In this document: one piece after another, positions 21,447 to 30,639 of the stretch
Position numbering within the stretch: the stretch's first letter is position 1
How the letters are laid out: the number at the start of each line of letters is the position of its first letter
DNA from: Streptomyces canus
GTDB lineage: Bacteria > Actinomycetota > Actinomycetes > Streptomycetales > Streptomycetaceae
Reading direction: 5' to 3'
NCBI RefSeq assembly: GCF_030816965.1
Contig: NZ_JAUSYQ010000002.1
Span: 3,071,001 to 3,135,000 of the forward strand
Length of the DNA: 64,000 nucleotides
Position numbers and translations under genes: made by a program
The notes under the pieces: model-generated
What the model saw: only the letters and a program-made list of their open reading frames with translations
The model's database searches: none
Told to the model about the DNA's origin: nothing

Positions 21447-22115
21447 CTACCCGACGGAGAGCCGGATCCCGCCGTCCTCCCCCGCCTCGATCCGCACCTG
21501 CGTCAGATCCGCCACCACCACGTCCGGCTCGTGCACCGCGGCTCGCGCCCCGACTCCCACGACCCTCATCCCGGCCGCCTTACCGGCGGCGATTCCCGCC
21601 CCGGAGTCCTCGAAGACGACGCAGTCGGCGGCCGCGACGCCCAACTCCGCCGCTCCCTTCAGAAAGCCCTCGGGGTCCGGCTTGCTCGCCCCCACGGACT
21701 CGGCGGTGACACGGACATCGGGCAGTCCCAGCCCCGCGGCCGCCATCCGGGCCGTGGACAGCGGGACGTCGGCCGAGGTCACCAGCGCGTGGGGCAGCCC
21801 CCGCAGGGCGGCCAGGAACTCGGGCGCCCCCGGTATCGCCACGACACCGTCCATGTCGGCGGTCTCCTCCGCGAGCATGCGCGCGTTGTCCGCGAGGTTC
21901 TGCTCCATGGGCCGGTCGGGCAGCAGGAGGGCCATCGACGCGTGCCCCTGGCGGCCGTGGACGACCTTCATGACCTCGTCGGCGCCCAGCCCCTGGCGTT
22001 CGGCCCAGCGGCGCCAGATGCGCTCCACGACGGCGTCGGAGTTGACGAGGGTGCCGTCCATGTCGAGCAGGAGGGCGCGGGCGGTGAGCACGGTGGGGGC
22101 GGCGGTGGCCGTCAT
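21447..22115 (-). CDS. HAD-superfamily phosphatase (beta-phosphoglucomutase/GS1-like)
   Basis: A 222-aa HAD hydrolase with an alpha-helical cap: motif I LLLDMDGTLVNSDA (nucleophile Asp), motif II PHALVTSADVP, motif III Lys in SVGASKPDPEGFL and motif IV CVVFEDSGAGIAAGKAAGM. This is the sugar-phosphate phosphatase or mutase subgroup; the substrate is probably a small phosphorylated sugar. The ATG at 22115 is chosen because the protein then begins a few residues before motif I; the longer frame runs through intergenic DNA. Convergent with the peptidoglycan-binding gene. Confidence 0.88.
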   Translation of the reverse strand: MTATAAPTVLTARALLLDMDGTLVNSDAVVERIWRRWAERQGLGADEVMKVVHGRQGHASMALLLPDRPMEQNLADNARMLAEETADMDGVVAIPGAPEFLAALRGLPHALVTSADVPLSTARMAAAGLGLPDVRVTAESVGASKPDPEGFLKGAAELGVAAADCVVFEDSGAGIAAGKAAGMRVVGVGARAAVHEPDVVVADLTQVRIEAGEDGGIRLSVG

Positions 22116-22261
22116 CGGCAGCTCCAAGCGCAGACGGAAGAGACAAGGCGGCCCCGCCCGCCGGTCAGGGAAAACGAGCGGGAGCCACTTTGTTTCTCCA
22201 CGGTACAAAATCGAGCGGCTTCCCGCCACCATCCCCGGAAACCGCCCGGAACAGTTCACCT

Positions 22262-23705
22262 GCTTCTTGCGAGGATGCCCCGGCGTTCATACCGGGGAGG
22301 AATCGCACGCCGTGTCCGGTCCTTTGGGGCGCGGAGCGCCCGCGAAGCCGCCGACGAAGACGGAAAGCGAACGGGTGTGCCTGTGTTCGCTGGTGGAGCT
22401 GGGGCGATCGGGCGGGGTGTGGGAGGGGGATGTCATGTCGGTGGTGAAGGGGGCCGGGGGCGCCGTCCATGCTCGGTGGACGTTCCGGCTGCGTGTGTCG
22501 TCGACCGCTGAGCGTGCGCTGCTGGCGGAGTGGGACCGGTGCCGGTGGGTCTGGAACGAGTGCGTCGCCAAGTCCAAGCAGACCCACTTCTGGAACAAGA
22601 ACCGACCCGAGGACGCGGACAAGGCGGCGTGCGGCCCGGCCCGGCCCGGCTCGACACGATGCTGACCGAAGCCCGCGCGAAGACGCTGTGGCTGCGTGAG
22701 GGGTCATCGGTTCCCCAGCAGCAGATCATCCGGGACTTCGGCAAGCCCCGCGCGAAGGCGCACAAGGACATCCGCGAACGTCTGCCGCAGTATCGCCGGG
22801 CCGGGATGCCCAAGTACAAGAAGAAGCGTGAGGCCGACCCGAGCCTGAACTACACCAGGCGCGGCTTCCGGCTCAAGGACAGCCGTCTGCACCTGGCCGG
22901 GAACATCGCCCTGACGGTCATGTGGTCGCGGGAACTTCCCGCCGAACCGTCCTCGGTGCGCGTGTACCGCGACAGCCTCGGCCACTGGTACGCCTCGTTC
23001 GTCGTGTCCGTCGAAGTCCAGCCGCTGCCCGGAACCGGCCAGGTGATCGGGATCGACTGGGGCGTCAGCCAGACCGCGACCACCACCAGCGACGCCCACG
23101 ACCTCCCCCACGCCCGGCACGGGAAGAAGGCCCAGGCGAAGCTGTCGCGGTACGACCGCATGATGGCCCGCCGCAAACCCGCCAAAGGACAGGCAGCCTC
23201 CAAGGGCTACCGCGAGGCGAAGAAGCTTCGGGCCAAGGCGTACAAGAAGGTGTCGCGGCAACGCCAGGACACCGGCCGCAAGTGGGCCAAGCGCGTGGTG
23301 GCCGACCACGACGCCATCGCCGTGGAGGACTTCCGTCCGAAGTTCCTGGCGAAGTCGACCATGGCGAGGAAGGCGGCTGATGCCGCCATCGGGGCCACCA
23401 AGAAGGCCCTGCTGGAGATGGCCCGCAAGCACGGCAGGATCGTGGACCTGGTCCATCCCGCGCACACCACGATGGACTGCGCGCAGTGCGGAGCGAGAAC
23501 CAAGTACGCCCTGCCGCTGTCGGAACGAACCTACGCCTGCGCCGCGTGCGGAGCCGTCTCGCCCAGAGACAAGAACTCCGCTCGCGTGATGCTGGCCCGG
23601 GCTGGTCTCAACCCGGCTGGTGCTGATGGCGCAAGACCCGGCGGGACGCTGTTCCGTCAGGCAGCCTGAGCCAGAAATCCCCCTCGTTCACGAGGGGGGA
23701 GGATT
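22262..23705 (+). mobile_element. IS200/IS605-family, tnpB-only element (decayed)
   Basis: An element with a tnpB reading frame and no tnpA. Both ends carry a similar hairpin: at the left CCCCGG / CCGGGG (22278-22297) with loop CGTTCATA followed by GGGGAGGAATC, and at the right CCCCCTCG / CGAGGGGG (23679-23698) with loop TTCA followed by GGGAGGATTC. Exact ends are estimates because this family makes no target duplication. The right end lies on the 3' end of the GDT1 gene. Confidence 0.7.
22435..23669 (+). pseudogene. tnpB: tnpB (OrfB) transposon-associated nuclease, frameshifted
   Basis: Two frames together make a full TnpB. The N-part (22435-22665) starts with GTG-rich leader and MSVVKGAGGAVHARWTFRLRV-type beta fold and WVWNECVAKSKQTHFW; the C-part runs to 23669. 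The RuvC residues are all present: Asp in VIGIDWGVSQTATTT, Glu in IAVEDFRPKFL and Asp in SPRDKNSARVMLARAG, plus a four-cysteine zinc finger (CAQCGA...CAACGA). The break is at 22633-22647, where GGCCC is repeated three times; removing one 5-bp unit restores CGPARLDTMLTEARAKT. So a slippage expansion inactivated it. TnpB proteins are RNA-guided nucleases that help IS elements persist. Confidence 0.85.
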
Positions 23706-24278
23706 CAAGGCCTCCCACAGGCTCCACAGCCCGAGCCCCAGCATCAGCAGCGCCGCGACCTTGGTGACGATCTTGAGCGGGACCCGCTTCATCAGGGCCT
23801 TTCCGCCCACGATGCCGAGGCCGGCCACCGCCCACAGCGCGAGCACCGCGCCGAGGCCGACGGAGAGCGGGTCGTCGTATCGGGCCGCGAGGTTCGCCGT
23901 CATGATCTGGGTCAGGTCCCCGAACTCGGCCACCAGGATGAGCATGAACCCGGCCCCGGCGACCTTCCAGAACGACTGGTCCTCGGGCCTGCGGATCTCC
24001 TCGTCACCCTCGTCCTTCTTCAGCAGCAGGACGGCCGCGCCACCCAGGAAGAGCACGCCCGTCAGCGCCTGCACGATCTGCTGCGGCAGCAGGGTCAGCA
24101 CGCTGCCGGCCGCCACGGCGAGCGCGACGTGCAGCGCGAAGGCGGCGGCGACGCCCGCGAAGACGTAGGAGGCGCGGTAACGGGTGCCGAGAACGAGGCC
24201 GGCGAGCGCGGTCTTGTCCGGCAGTTCGGCGAGGAAGACGACGCCGAAGACGACGGCCGTCACGGTGAAGCTGATCAA
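23688..24278 (-). CDS. TMEM165/GDT1-family manganese exporter
   Basis: A 196-aa membrane protein with two copies of the family motif E-x-G-D-[KR]-[TS]: VVFLAELPDKTALAGLVLG near residue 13-31 and LILVAEFGDLTQIMTANLA near 112-130, separated by an acidic loop (KKDEGDEEIRRPEDQSF). GDT1 proteins export Mn2+ (and Ca2+ in eukaryotes). The 5' region contains a yybP-ykoY manganese riboswitch, which supports a Mn2+ role. The stop codon lies in the loop of the IS right-end hairpin, so the last few residues (NPPPS) come from the inserted element. Confidence 0.9.
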   Translation of the reverse strand: MISFTVTAVVFGVVFLAELPDKTALAGLVLGTRYRASYVFAGVAAAFALHVALAVAAGSVLTLLPQQIVQALTGVLFLGGAAVLLLKKDEGDEEIRRPEDQSFWKVAGAGFMLILVAEFGDLTQIMTANLAARYDDPLSVGLGAVLALWAVAGLGIVGGKALMKRVPLKIVTKVAALLMLGLGLWSLWEALNPPPS

Positions 24279-24344
24279 GGGTCCTCAATCGGTCGGGGCT
24301 GCCCCACCGAGAGTTCCTGCGAAACGACGCCTCGGCACGGCAGC

Positions 24345-24468
24345 ACACAGTCAGTGCACTACTGGCCGAAGGTCTCGCTGACGGGCCGCACGCGACCTGC
24401 CTCCGGGCGCCGGCTCAGACGAGCTGAGCAGTATGTCGACGGTCCGGCGAAGAGCTACTCCCCTTCAA
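24345..24468 (-). ncRNA. yybP-ykoY manganese riboswitch
   Basis: On the minus strand, 70-190 nt upstream of the GDT1 start, the RNA begins AAGGGGAGTAGCTCTTCGCC and ends CGTCAGCGAGACCTTCGGCC. These are the two conserved internal-loop strands of the yybP-ykoY aptamer (GGGGAGUAGC and the AGCGAGACCUU partner), separated by the variable helix region. This class binds Mn2+ and turns on Mn2+ exporters; a GDT1 gene is a classical target. The exact outer limits of P1 are approximate. Confidence 0.85.
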
Positions 24469-24621
24469 CGCCGTCCATCGTACGTGATCGTTTTGTCGTA
24501 CACCTTGTCGTGTCATGTACGCGTCACTAACTTCTTACCGAACGCACACCTCCCCGCAACACGGAGCCGCGAGCATTCCCACGCTCGCGCTCCAACATCC
24601 CCGTCCCCCAAGGGAGTTCGC

Positions 24622-25266
24622 ATGTCGAAGTTCTACGCGCGTCGACGGCTCAGCATACTCGGGGCGCTCACCGCCCTCATAGCCTCCGTCGCGGTCCTCA
24701 ACGGACCGACCGCCTCCGCCGCCCTCCCCACGCCGGTCAGCGCCGCCACCGCCCGCACCTACCTCGCCTCGCTCACCGTGAAAACCGAGAGCCGCACCGG
24801 CTACGACCGCGACCTGTTCCCCACCTGGATCACGATCAGCGGCACCTGCAACACCCGTGAGTACATCCTCAAGCGGGATGGTACGAACGTCGTCACCGAC
24901 TCCGCCTGCGCCTCGACCAGCGGCAGTTGGTACTCCCCGTACGACGGCGCCACCTGGACCGCTGCCTCCGACCTCGACATCGACCACCTGGTCCCGCTCG
25001 CCGAGGCCTGGGACTCCGGCGCGAGCGCCTGGACCACCGCCCGGCGCCAGTCCTTCGCCAACGACGTCACCCGCCCGCAGCTCATCGCCGTCACGGACAA
25101 CGTGAACCAGTCCAAGAGCGACCAGGACCCGGCCGAGTGGATGCCGTCGGTCACCTCGTACCGCTGCACCTACGTCCGCGCCTGGGTCCAGGTGAAGTAC
25201 TACTACGGCCTCTCCGTCGACTCGGCGGAGAAGAGCGCGCTCACGAGCTACCTCGCCAACTGCTGA
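24622..25266 (+). CDS. Secreted HNH-family nuclease (DUF1524-like)
   Basis: A 214-aa exported protein. Residues 1-33 are a signal peptide (RRRLSILGALTALIASVAVL, cleavage near ASA-A). The catalytic core is LDIDHLVPLAEAWDSGAS, the D-H-x-x-P pattern of the HNH/DUF1524 ββα-metal fold, with downstream Asn in RPQLIAVTDNVNQSKSDQDP. Four cysteines probably form disulfides (SGTCNTRE, SACAST, YRCTY, ANC). It should cut nucleic acids outside the cell, as in other streptomycete extracellular nucleases. ATG 24622 has an AAGGGAG site. Divergent from the manganese riboswitch. Confidence 0.88.
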   Translation: MSKFYARRRLSILGALTALIASVAVLNGPTASAALPTPVSAATARTYLASLTVKTESRTGYDRDLFPTWITISGTCNTREYILKRDGTNVVTDSACASTSGSWYSPYDGATWTAASDLDIDHLVPLAEAWDSGASAWTTARRQSFANDVTRPQLIAVTDNVNQSKSDQDPAEWMPSVTSYRCTYVRAWVQVKYYYGLSVDSAEKSALTSYLANC

Positions 25267-25337
25267 CGATTCCGTAACGGAACCTCGCCGCGGGCCTCCG
25301 CCGTTCCGTACCGTACGGGGCGACGGAGGAGGATCAC

Positions 25338-27017
25338 GTGGCCGAACTGCGGCTGGGACCACTGCTCAGGTACGTCGACGGCTCGTCCGCGACCGTGTGG
25401 GTCGAGACGAGCCGTCCGTGCGCCGCCGAGGTGCGCTGCTCGGACGGCACCGGCGGTGAGGCCCCCACCTTCCAGATCGCGGGCCACTACTACGCCCTCG
25501 TCCCGGTCGACGGCCTGGCTCCGGGCACCGAGCGGTCGTACGAGGTGTTCCTGGACGGCGCGCGCGTGTGGCCCCTGTCCGACGCCCCCTTCTCGGGGTT
25601 TCCGCCGTCCGTCATCCACACGCCCGCCGACACGGACACCGTCCGCGTCGCCTTCGGCTCCTGCCGCTGGGCCTCGCCCCCGAAGGGCGAGAAGGACCCC
25701 GTGGGCCCCGACGCCCTGGACACCCTCGCGGCCCGTATCGCCGCCGAACCGGAGGGCGAACGGCCGGACGTCCTCCTGCTGCTGGGCGACCAGGTCTACG
25801 CCGACGAGACCTCACGGGCCACCCAGAGCTGGCTGGCCGCACGCCGCGATCTGAGCGACCCGCCGAGCAACCAGGTGGCGGACTACGAGGAGTACACCCA
25901 CCTCTACTACGAGTCCTGGCTCGACCCCGAGGTGCGCTGGCTGCTGTCCACCGTGCCCAGCTGCATGATCTTCGACGACCACGACGTCATCGACGACTGG
26001 AACACCTCCGCCTCCTGGGTCGAGGACATGCGCGCCGTCTCGTGGTGGCGGGAACGGCTGCTGAGCGGCCTGATGTCCTACTGGGTCTACCAGCACCTGG
26101 GCAACCTCCCCCCGGCCGAGCTCGCCGCCGACCCGCTCTACGCCGTCGTACGGCAATCCCCGGACGGCACCGACGAGTTGCGCGCCTTCGCCTGCCGGGC
26201 CGAGGCCGACGCGGCCTCCGTGCGCTGGAGTTACCGGCGCGACTTCGGCCGGGTGCGCCTGGTCATGGTGGACTCCCGCGCGGCCCGCGTCCTCGACGAG
26301 GAGAGCCGCTCGATGCTGGACCCCGGCGAGGCCGAGTGGCTGCGCGGACAGGTCCTGGAGGAGCGCGCCTCCTACGACCACCTCCTGATCGGCACCTCGC
26401 TGCCCTGGCTGCTGCCGCATCTGGTGCACCATGCCGAGGCGTGGGACGCCGCGCTGTGCCGGGGGGACCGAGGGGCGCGCTGGGCCCGGTTCGGGGAGGA
26501 TCTGCGGCGGAAGGCCGACCTGGAGCACTGGGCGGCGTTTCCGGAGTCCTTCGCGGCGCTGGCGGACCTGATCGCCGAGGTGGGCTCGGGGCCCGAGGCG
26601 CCGGCGACGGTGCTGGTGCTGTCGGGGGACGTGCACCACGCGTACGTGGCCGAGCCGAAGTGGCACTCCGGCGGACCGGAGGCCCGCGTCCTCCAGCTCA
26701 CCTGCTCGCCCGTCCACAACTCCGTGCCCCGCTGGATACGGTTCGGCTTCCGCTTCGGCTGGAGTGCGACCGCGCGGGCGCTCGGGCGGCGGCTCGCCCG
26801 GCACGGCGGCTGCGAGCGACCGCCGGTCTCCTGGCGGCACACGGGCGGGCCGTGGTTCGGCAACCAGCTCATGACGCTGACGCTGAGCGGGCGTTCGGCG
26901 CGGCTGCGGCTGGACCAGGCGCGGGAGTCGGGCAAGGGGCGGACGCGGCTGGTGACGGTCTCGGAGTCCGAACTCACCGGGGGGAGCGGGCGCGAGGCGT
27001 CCCGGCTCGCCCGGTAA
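25338..27017 (+). CDS. PhoD-like alkaline phosphatase family protein
   Basis: A 559-aa metallophosphatase of the PhoD group without a signal peptide. Residues 1-90 form the Ig-like N-domain (RLGPLLRYVDGSSATVWVET). Metal ligands are recognisable in VRVAFGSCRW, LLLLGDQVYADE, MIFDDHDVIDDWN, LVMVDSRAAR and VLVLSGDVHHAYVAE. A tryptophan-rich middle section (WWRERLLSGLMSYWVYQ) is typical of streptomycete cytoplasmic relatives. Substrate unknown, phosphodiester or monoester. GTG 25338 follows GGAGGAGG. Confidence 0.88.
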   Translation: MAELRLGPLLRYVDGSSATVWVETSRPCAAEVRCSDGTGGEAPTFQIAGHYYALVPVDGLAPGTERSYEVFLDGARVWPLSDAPFSGFPPSVIHTPADTDTVRVAFGSCRWASPPKGEKDPVGPDALDTLAARIAAEPEGERPDVLLLLGDQVYADETSRATQSWLAARRDLSDPPSNQVADYEEYTHLYYESWLDPEVRWLLSTVPSCMIFDDHDVIDDWNTSASWVEDMRAVSWWRERLLSGLMSYWVYQHLGNLPPAELAADPLYAVVRQSPDGTDELRAFACRAEADAASVRWSYRRDFGRVRLVMVDSRAARVLDEESRSMLDPGEAEWLRGQVLEERASYDHLLIGTSLPWLLPHLVHHAEAWDAALCRGDRGARWARFGEDLRRKADLEHWAAFPESFAALADLIAEVGSGPEAPATVLVLSGDVHHAYVAEPKWHSGGPEARVLQLTCSPVHNSVPRWIRFGFRFGWSATARALGRRLARHGGCERPPVSWRHTGGPWFGNQLMTLTLSGRSARLRLDQARESGKGRTRLVTVSESELTGGSGREASRLAR

Positions 27018-27214
27018 TCGGCTCCTTCCGGCCGCTTCCGGCCTTTGCTGCCGTTTGTTGTGCCCGTGGCACGGGATGCTCGTGATGCATCCCACAGTCC
27101 AGGCCCTCCAGCCTCGGCACCCCGTACTCCCGACGGCATGATGAGGCGGACCGTCCGCTTCCGGTGGAGCTCCACGGCTCCGCCACGCGCCCCACATGCC
27201 CGGGAGTCCCGCTC

Positions 27215-29254
27215 TTGCCCGCACCGACCACGGACCACGCGCCCGTCTCCGTCGCCCTGGTCGGCGCGGGGCCCCGCGGCACCAGCGTCCTGGAACGCCT
27301 CTGCGCCTCCGCCCCCGAACTCCTCCCGCCCGGCGCCCACGTGACGGTCCACGTCATCGACCCGTCCCCACCGGGCCCCGGCCGCGTATGGCGCCCCACC
27401 CAGTCCCCCGACCTCCTGATGAACACGGTGGCCTCCCAGGTCACCCTGTTCACCGACGAGAGCGTGGACTGCGCGGGACCGATACGCCCAGGACCGAGCC
27501 TGCACGAGTGGGCCTGCGGACAGTGGGGGGCGGGGTGCGGTGCCGAGGGGGATACAGGGCCCGGAACCGGAGACGGACGACCAGCACCGGGCGGGACGCC
27601 CGACCCCGGCCGGCTGTCGTGGTCCGGGAGCGACTCGGGGCTCGGCACAGGTTCGAGCCCCTGTGGCCCGCTCGGGCCCGACGACTATCCGAGCCGTGCT
27701 CAGTACGGGCGTTATCTGGAGTGGGTGTTCGCCCGGATCGTGCGGCAGGCGCCCGGGGTCGTGAGTGTCGAGGTGCACGCGGCGCGGGCCGTGCGGGTCG
27801 ATGACGCCGTCGACGGGCGGCAGACGGTGACGCTGGACGACGGGACCGTGCTGTACGGGCTGTCGGCCGTGGTCCTCGCCCAGGGGCATCTGCCGGTCGT
27901 CGCCGACGCGCCCCAGCGCAGCCACACCGCCCACGCCGAACGCCACGGTCTGCACCACGTCCCGCCCGCGAACCCGGCCGACGTGGACCTGTCCCGCATA
28001 CGGCCGCACGAGCCGGTGCTGCTGCGCGGCCTGGGCCTGAACTTCTTCGACCACATGGCCCTGCTGACCACCGGCCGCGGTGGCCGTTTCGTCCGCTCGG
28101 ACACCGGCACCCTGCGCTATCTCCCCTCCGGCGACGAGCCGCGCCTGTACGCCGGTTCGCGCCGCGGCATCCCGTACCAGGCACGCGGTGACAACGCCAA
28201 GGGCGCCTTCGGCCGCCACCTCCCCCTCGTCCTCACCGACGAGACGATCTCCCGCTTCCGCAAACGTGCCGACTCCGGCGAGGCCCCCGACTTCCTCACG
28301 GAGATATGGCCGCTGGTGGCGAAGGAGGTGGAGACGGTCTACTACGAAGCCCTCGTCGAGGACGGGGAGTTCAGGGACCGCTTCCTCGCCACGGACCACG
28401 GCGGCCCCGAAGAGGCCGCCGTACTGGACGAGTTCGGCATCCCGCACGCCGACCGCTGGTCCTGGGACCGCATTTCACGGCCGTACACCGGACAGACCTT
28501 CACGGACCCCGGCACGTGGCGGCACTGGCTCCTCGGCCATCTGCGCCAGGACGCCGCCGAGGCCGCGCTCGGCAATGTCGCCGGCCCTCTGAAGGCGGCC
28601 CTCGACGTCCTGCGGGACCTGCGCAACGAACTGCGGCAGATCGTCGACCACCGCGGCCTCGCCGGCCCGTCCCGCCGGGACCACCTGGACCGCTGGTACA
28701 CCCCGCTCAACGCCTTCCTCTCCATCGGCCCGCCCCGCCGCCGCATCGAGGAACTGACCGCGCTGATCGAAGCGGGCACCGTGGACGTGCTGGGCCCTCG
28801 CCTGGAGGTCCGCGAGGCGGACGGCACCTGGGTGGCCCGCTCGCCCGAGGTGCCGGGGTCCGCCGTACACGTGACGACCCTCATAGAGGCGCGCCTTCCG
28901 GAACCGGATCTGCGGCGCACCGCCGACGATCTGCTCGCCCGGCTGCTGAAGACGGGCCAGTGCCGGCCGCACACCGTCGACGGTTACGAGACCGGCGGCC
29001 TGGACGTCACCCGGCGGCCGTATCACCTGATCGACCGTCAAGGACTCGCCCACGCAAGGCGGTTCGCCTTCGGTGTGCCCACGGAGGGAGTGCACTGGGT
29101 GACCGCGGCGGGCGCCCGCCCAGGGGTGGATTCGGTCACGCTTTCGGACGCCGATGCGGTGGCGAGAGCCGTTCTGCGTGCGACGGCGAGCGAAACAGGA
29201 GGGACCACAGAGGCAAACGAGTGGCCAAATGTTGAACTTGCAAGCATTGATTAG
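27215..29254 (+). CDS. FAD/NAD(P)-binding protein
   Basis: A 679-aa protein (from TTG 27215 after a GGGAG site; GTG 27164 is an in-frame alternative). The N-terminal Rossmann motif is VALVGAGPRGTSVLERL and a later ribose-binding stretch is LSAVVLAQGHLPVVAD; GLGLNFFDHMALLTTGRGG and RGIPYQARGDNAKG are signatures of the NAD_binding_9 family. The C-terminal half (FPTEG-like VPTEGVHWVTAAGARPG) completes the fold. An unusual Gly/Pro-rich segment around residues 110-155 interrupts the flavin domain. Members are flavoproteins of unclear reaction, sometimes next to siderophore or biosynthetic genes; there is no such context here. Confidence 0.78.
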   Translation: MPAPTTDHAPVSVALVGAGPRGTSVLERLCASAPELLPPGAHVTVHVIDPSPPGPGRVWRPTQSPDLLMNTVASQVTLFTDESVDCAGPIRPGPSLHEWACGQWGAGCGAEGDTGPGTGDGRPAPGGTPDPGRLSWSGSDSGLGTGSSPCGPLGPDDYPSRAQYGRYLEWVFARIVRQAPGVVSVEVHAARAVRVDDAVDGRQTVTLDDGTVLYGLSAVVLAQGHLPVVADAPQRSHTAHAERHGLHHVPPANPADVDLSRIRPHEPVLLRGLGLNFFDHMALLTTGRGGRFVRSDTGTLRYLPSGDEPRLYAGSRRGIPYQARGDNAKGAFGRHLPLVLTDETISRFRKRADSGEAPDFLTEIWPLVAKEVETVYYEALVEDGEFRDRFLATDHGGPEEAAVLDEFGIPHADRWSWDRISRPYTGQTFTDPGTWRHWLLGHLRQDAAEAALGNVAGPLKAALDVLRDLRNELRQIVDHRGLAGPSRRDHLDRWYTPLNAFLSIGPPRRRIEELTALIEAGTVDVLGPRLEVREADGTWVARSPEVPGSAVHVTTLIEARLPEPDLRRTADDLLARLLKTGQCRPHTVDGYETGGLDVTRRPYHLIDRQGLAHARRFAFGVPTEGVHWVTAAGARPGVDSVTLSDADAVARAVLRATASETGGTTEANEWPNVELASID

Positions 29255-29341
29255 GGGCACCTACCGTGGATGGCTCACTCGGTTCCATCCCCCTGGGGCG
29301 ACCCCCCTGTGGGACCGACCCGACCGAAGGAGTCCCCCACA

Positions 29342-29791
29342 ATGACCGGACGCCTGAACAGCGCCCAGCCATACGCCCTCGGCCTCTACCGCATCGTCGT
29401 CGGCCTGCTCTTCCTCTGTCACGGCGCCGCTTCCCTCTTCGGTGTCCTCGGCGGTGTCTCGGGCACCGACGGCGGCACCCTCGAAGCGGGCACCTGGCCC
29501 GGCTGGTACGCGGCCGTGATCCAGCTCGTCTGCGGCGGCCTCGTACTGCTCGGCCTGGGCACGCGCGTCGCCGCGCTTGTCGCCGCGGGATCCATGGCGT
29601 ACGCGTATTTCAAGGTGCACCAGCCCACGGCCCTGTGGCCCATGGAGAACGGCGGCGAGGCCGCGGCGATGTTCAGCTGGGCCTTCCTGCTGCTGGTCTT
29701 CACCGGGTCCGGCGCGTTCGGCCTGGACCGGCTGTTCGCGAAGCGCTCGGCCGAGGAGCGGAAGCCGGCGGCCGAGCCCGTGGCCGTCTGA
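29342..29791 (+). CDS. DoxX-family membrane protein
   Basis: A 149-aa protein with four membrane segments. The DoxX pattern is complete: LGLYRIVVGLLFLCHGAASLFG, then PGWYAAVIQLVCGGLVLLGLGTR and the conserved SMAYAYFKVHQPTALWPMENGGE loop before the last helix. DoxX proteins are small quinone-linked or redox-associated membrane proteins. The ATG at 29342 with AAGGAG 10 bp upstream is preferred over the longer frame. A strong hairpin follows the stop. Confidence 0.9.
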   Translation: MTGRLNSAQPYALGLYRIVVGLLFLCHGAASLFGVLGGVSGTDGGTLEAGTWPGWYAAVIQLVCGGLVLLGLGTRVAALVAAGSMAYAYFKVHQPTALWPMENGGEAAAMFSWAFLLLVFTGSGAFGLDRLFAKRSAEERKPAAEPVAV

Positions 29792-29804
29792 GGCGATCGC
29801 GTAC

Positions 29805-29838
29805 GGTGCCCTCCCCCGCGTCCGTGGGGGAGGGCACC
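29805..29838 (+). terminator. Hairpin terminator after doxX-like gene
   Basis: Thirteen perfect pairs, GGTGCCCTCCCCC with GGGGGAGGGCACC, enclose an 8-nt loop 13 bp after the DoxX stop. It ends this unit before the DedA gene. Confidence 0.75.
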
Positions 29839-29963
29839 GGCGCGTTCGGACGCGGCGGCCGGGTGAACATGCCGCACCCATCTCATGAGCCCCCCGGGAA
29901 TCTCCTGTCCCTGTCCAGGCGTACGCTGTATGGCTGTCTACGGGGGAATCACGGGGAGTCGCG

Positions 29964-30575
29964 GTGCTGGAGAATCTGGGGTCACTGACCGGCAGTCCAT
30001 GGATTTACGCCATGGTCGCGCTGTCGGTGCTCCTCGACGTGTTCGTGCCGCTGCTGCCCAGCGGGGTGCTGGTCATCACGGCCGCGACGGCCGCGGCCGC
30101 GGGCAGCGCGGCGACCGGCAAGGTCCCGGACGTGATGGCCCTGATCCTGTGCGCGACGACCGCCTCCGTTCTGGGCGACCTGGCGGCGTACCGCCTCGCC
30201 TTCCGGGGCGGTGAGCGCCTCGACCGCGCGATCGCCCGCTCGCGTCGCCTCACCACGGCGCAGGAACGTCTCGGCGAGGCGCTTTCCGCGGGCGGCGGAG
30301 CCCTGGTGGTCCTCGCCCGCTTCGCCCCCGCCGGCCGCTCGGTGGTCTCCCTCCTCGCCGGCACCGCCCACCGCCGAGCCCGTGACTTCCTCCCCTGGTC
30401 CGCCCTCGCGGGCCTGTCCTGGGCCGCGTACAGCGTCGCCCTCGGCTACTTCGGCGCGCACTGGCTGGGGGCGACCTGGCTGGCAGCGGGGGTCTCGGTA
30501 GCGGCGCTGTTCGGGGCGGGAGCGGGGGCGGCGTATGTGATGCGCCGACGTCCGGTGGCAGCGGAAGCGCGCTAG
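29964..30575 (+). CDS. DedA-family membrane protein
   Basis: A 203-aa member of the DedA/SNARE-associated family with about five membrane segments. The core motif is seen as VLGDLAAYRLAFRGGERLDR followed by GGALVVLARFAPAGRSVVSLLAG and the final WAAYSVALGYFGAHWLG. DedA proteins are lipid flippases (undecaprenyl phosphate or phosphatidylethanolamine). The usual Glu/Asp before the first membrane segment is FVPLLPSGVLVI-like here. GTG 29964 follows GGGGAG. Confidence 0.82.
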   Translation: MLENLGSLTGSPWIYAMVALSVLLDVFVPLLPSGVLVITAATAAAAGSAATGKVPDVMALILCATTASVLGDLAAYRLAFRGGERLDRAIARSRRLTTAQERLGEALSAGGGALVVLARFAPAGRSVVSLLAGTAHRRARDFLPWSALAGLSWAAYSVALGYFGAHWLGATWLAAGVSVAALFGAGAGAAYVMRRRPVAAEAR

Positions 30576-30639
30576 CGTCCGACGGCGGCTGCAGGACGTA
30601 CGTCGGGGGCGGGTGGACGGGGTCCGGCCGATGTGGGCC

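Noticed and set aside
22633..22647. Programmed ribosomal frameshift in tnpB
   Set aside because: The change needed is a 5-bp shift in a tandem repeat, better explained by slippage; there is no slippery heptamer or downstream structure.
27164..27214. Longer N-terminus for the FAD protein from GTG 27164
   Set aside because: The extra 17 residues are Pro/Cys-rich and unlike the family; TTG 27215 has a better-spaced ribosome site. Not fully excluded.
26372..28447. 691-aa minus-strand frame across the PhoD and FAD protein genes
   Set aside because: It spans two well-supported plus-strand genes and has no family motif.
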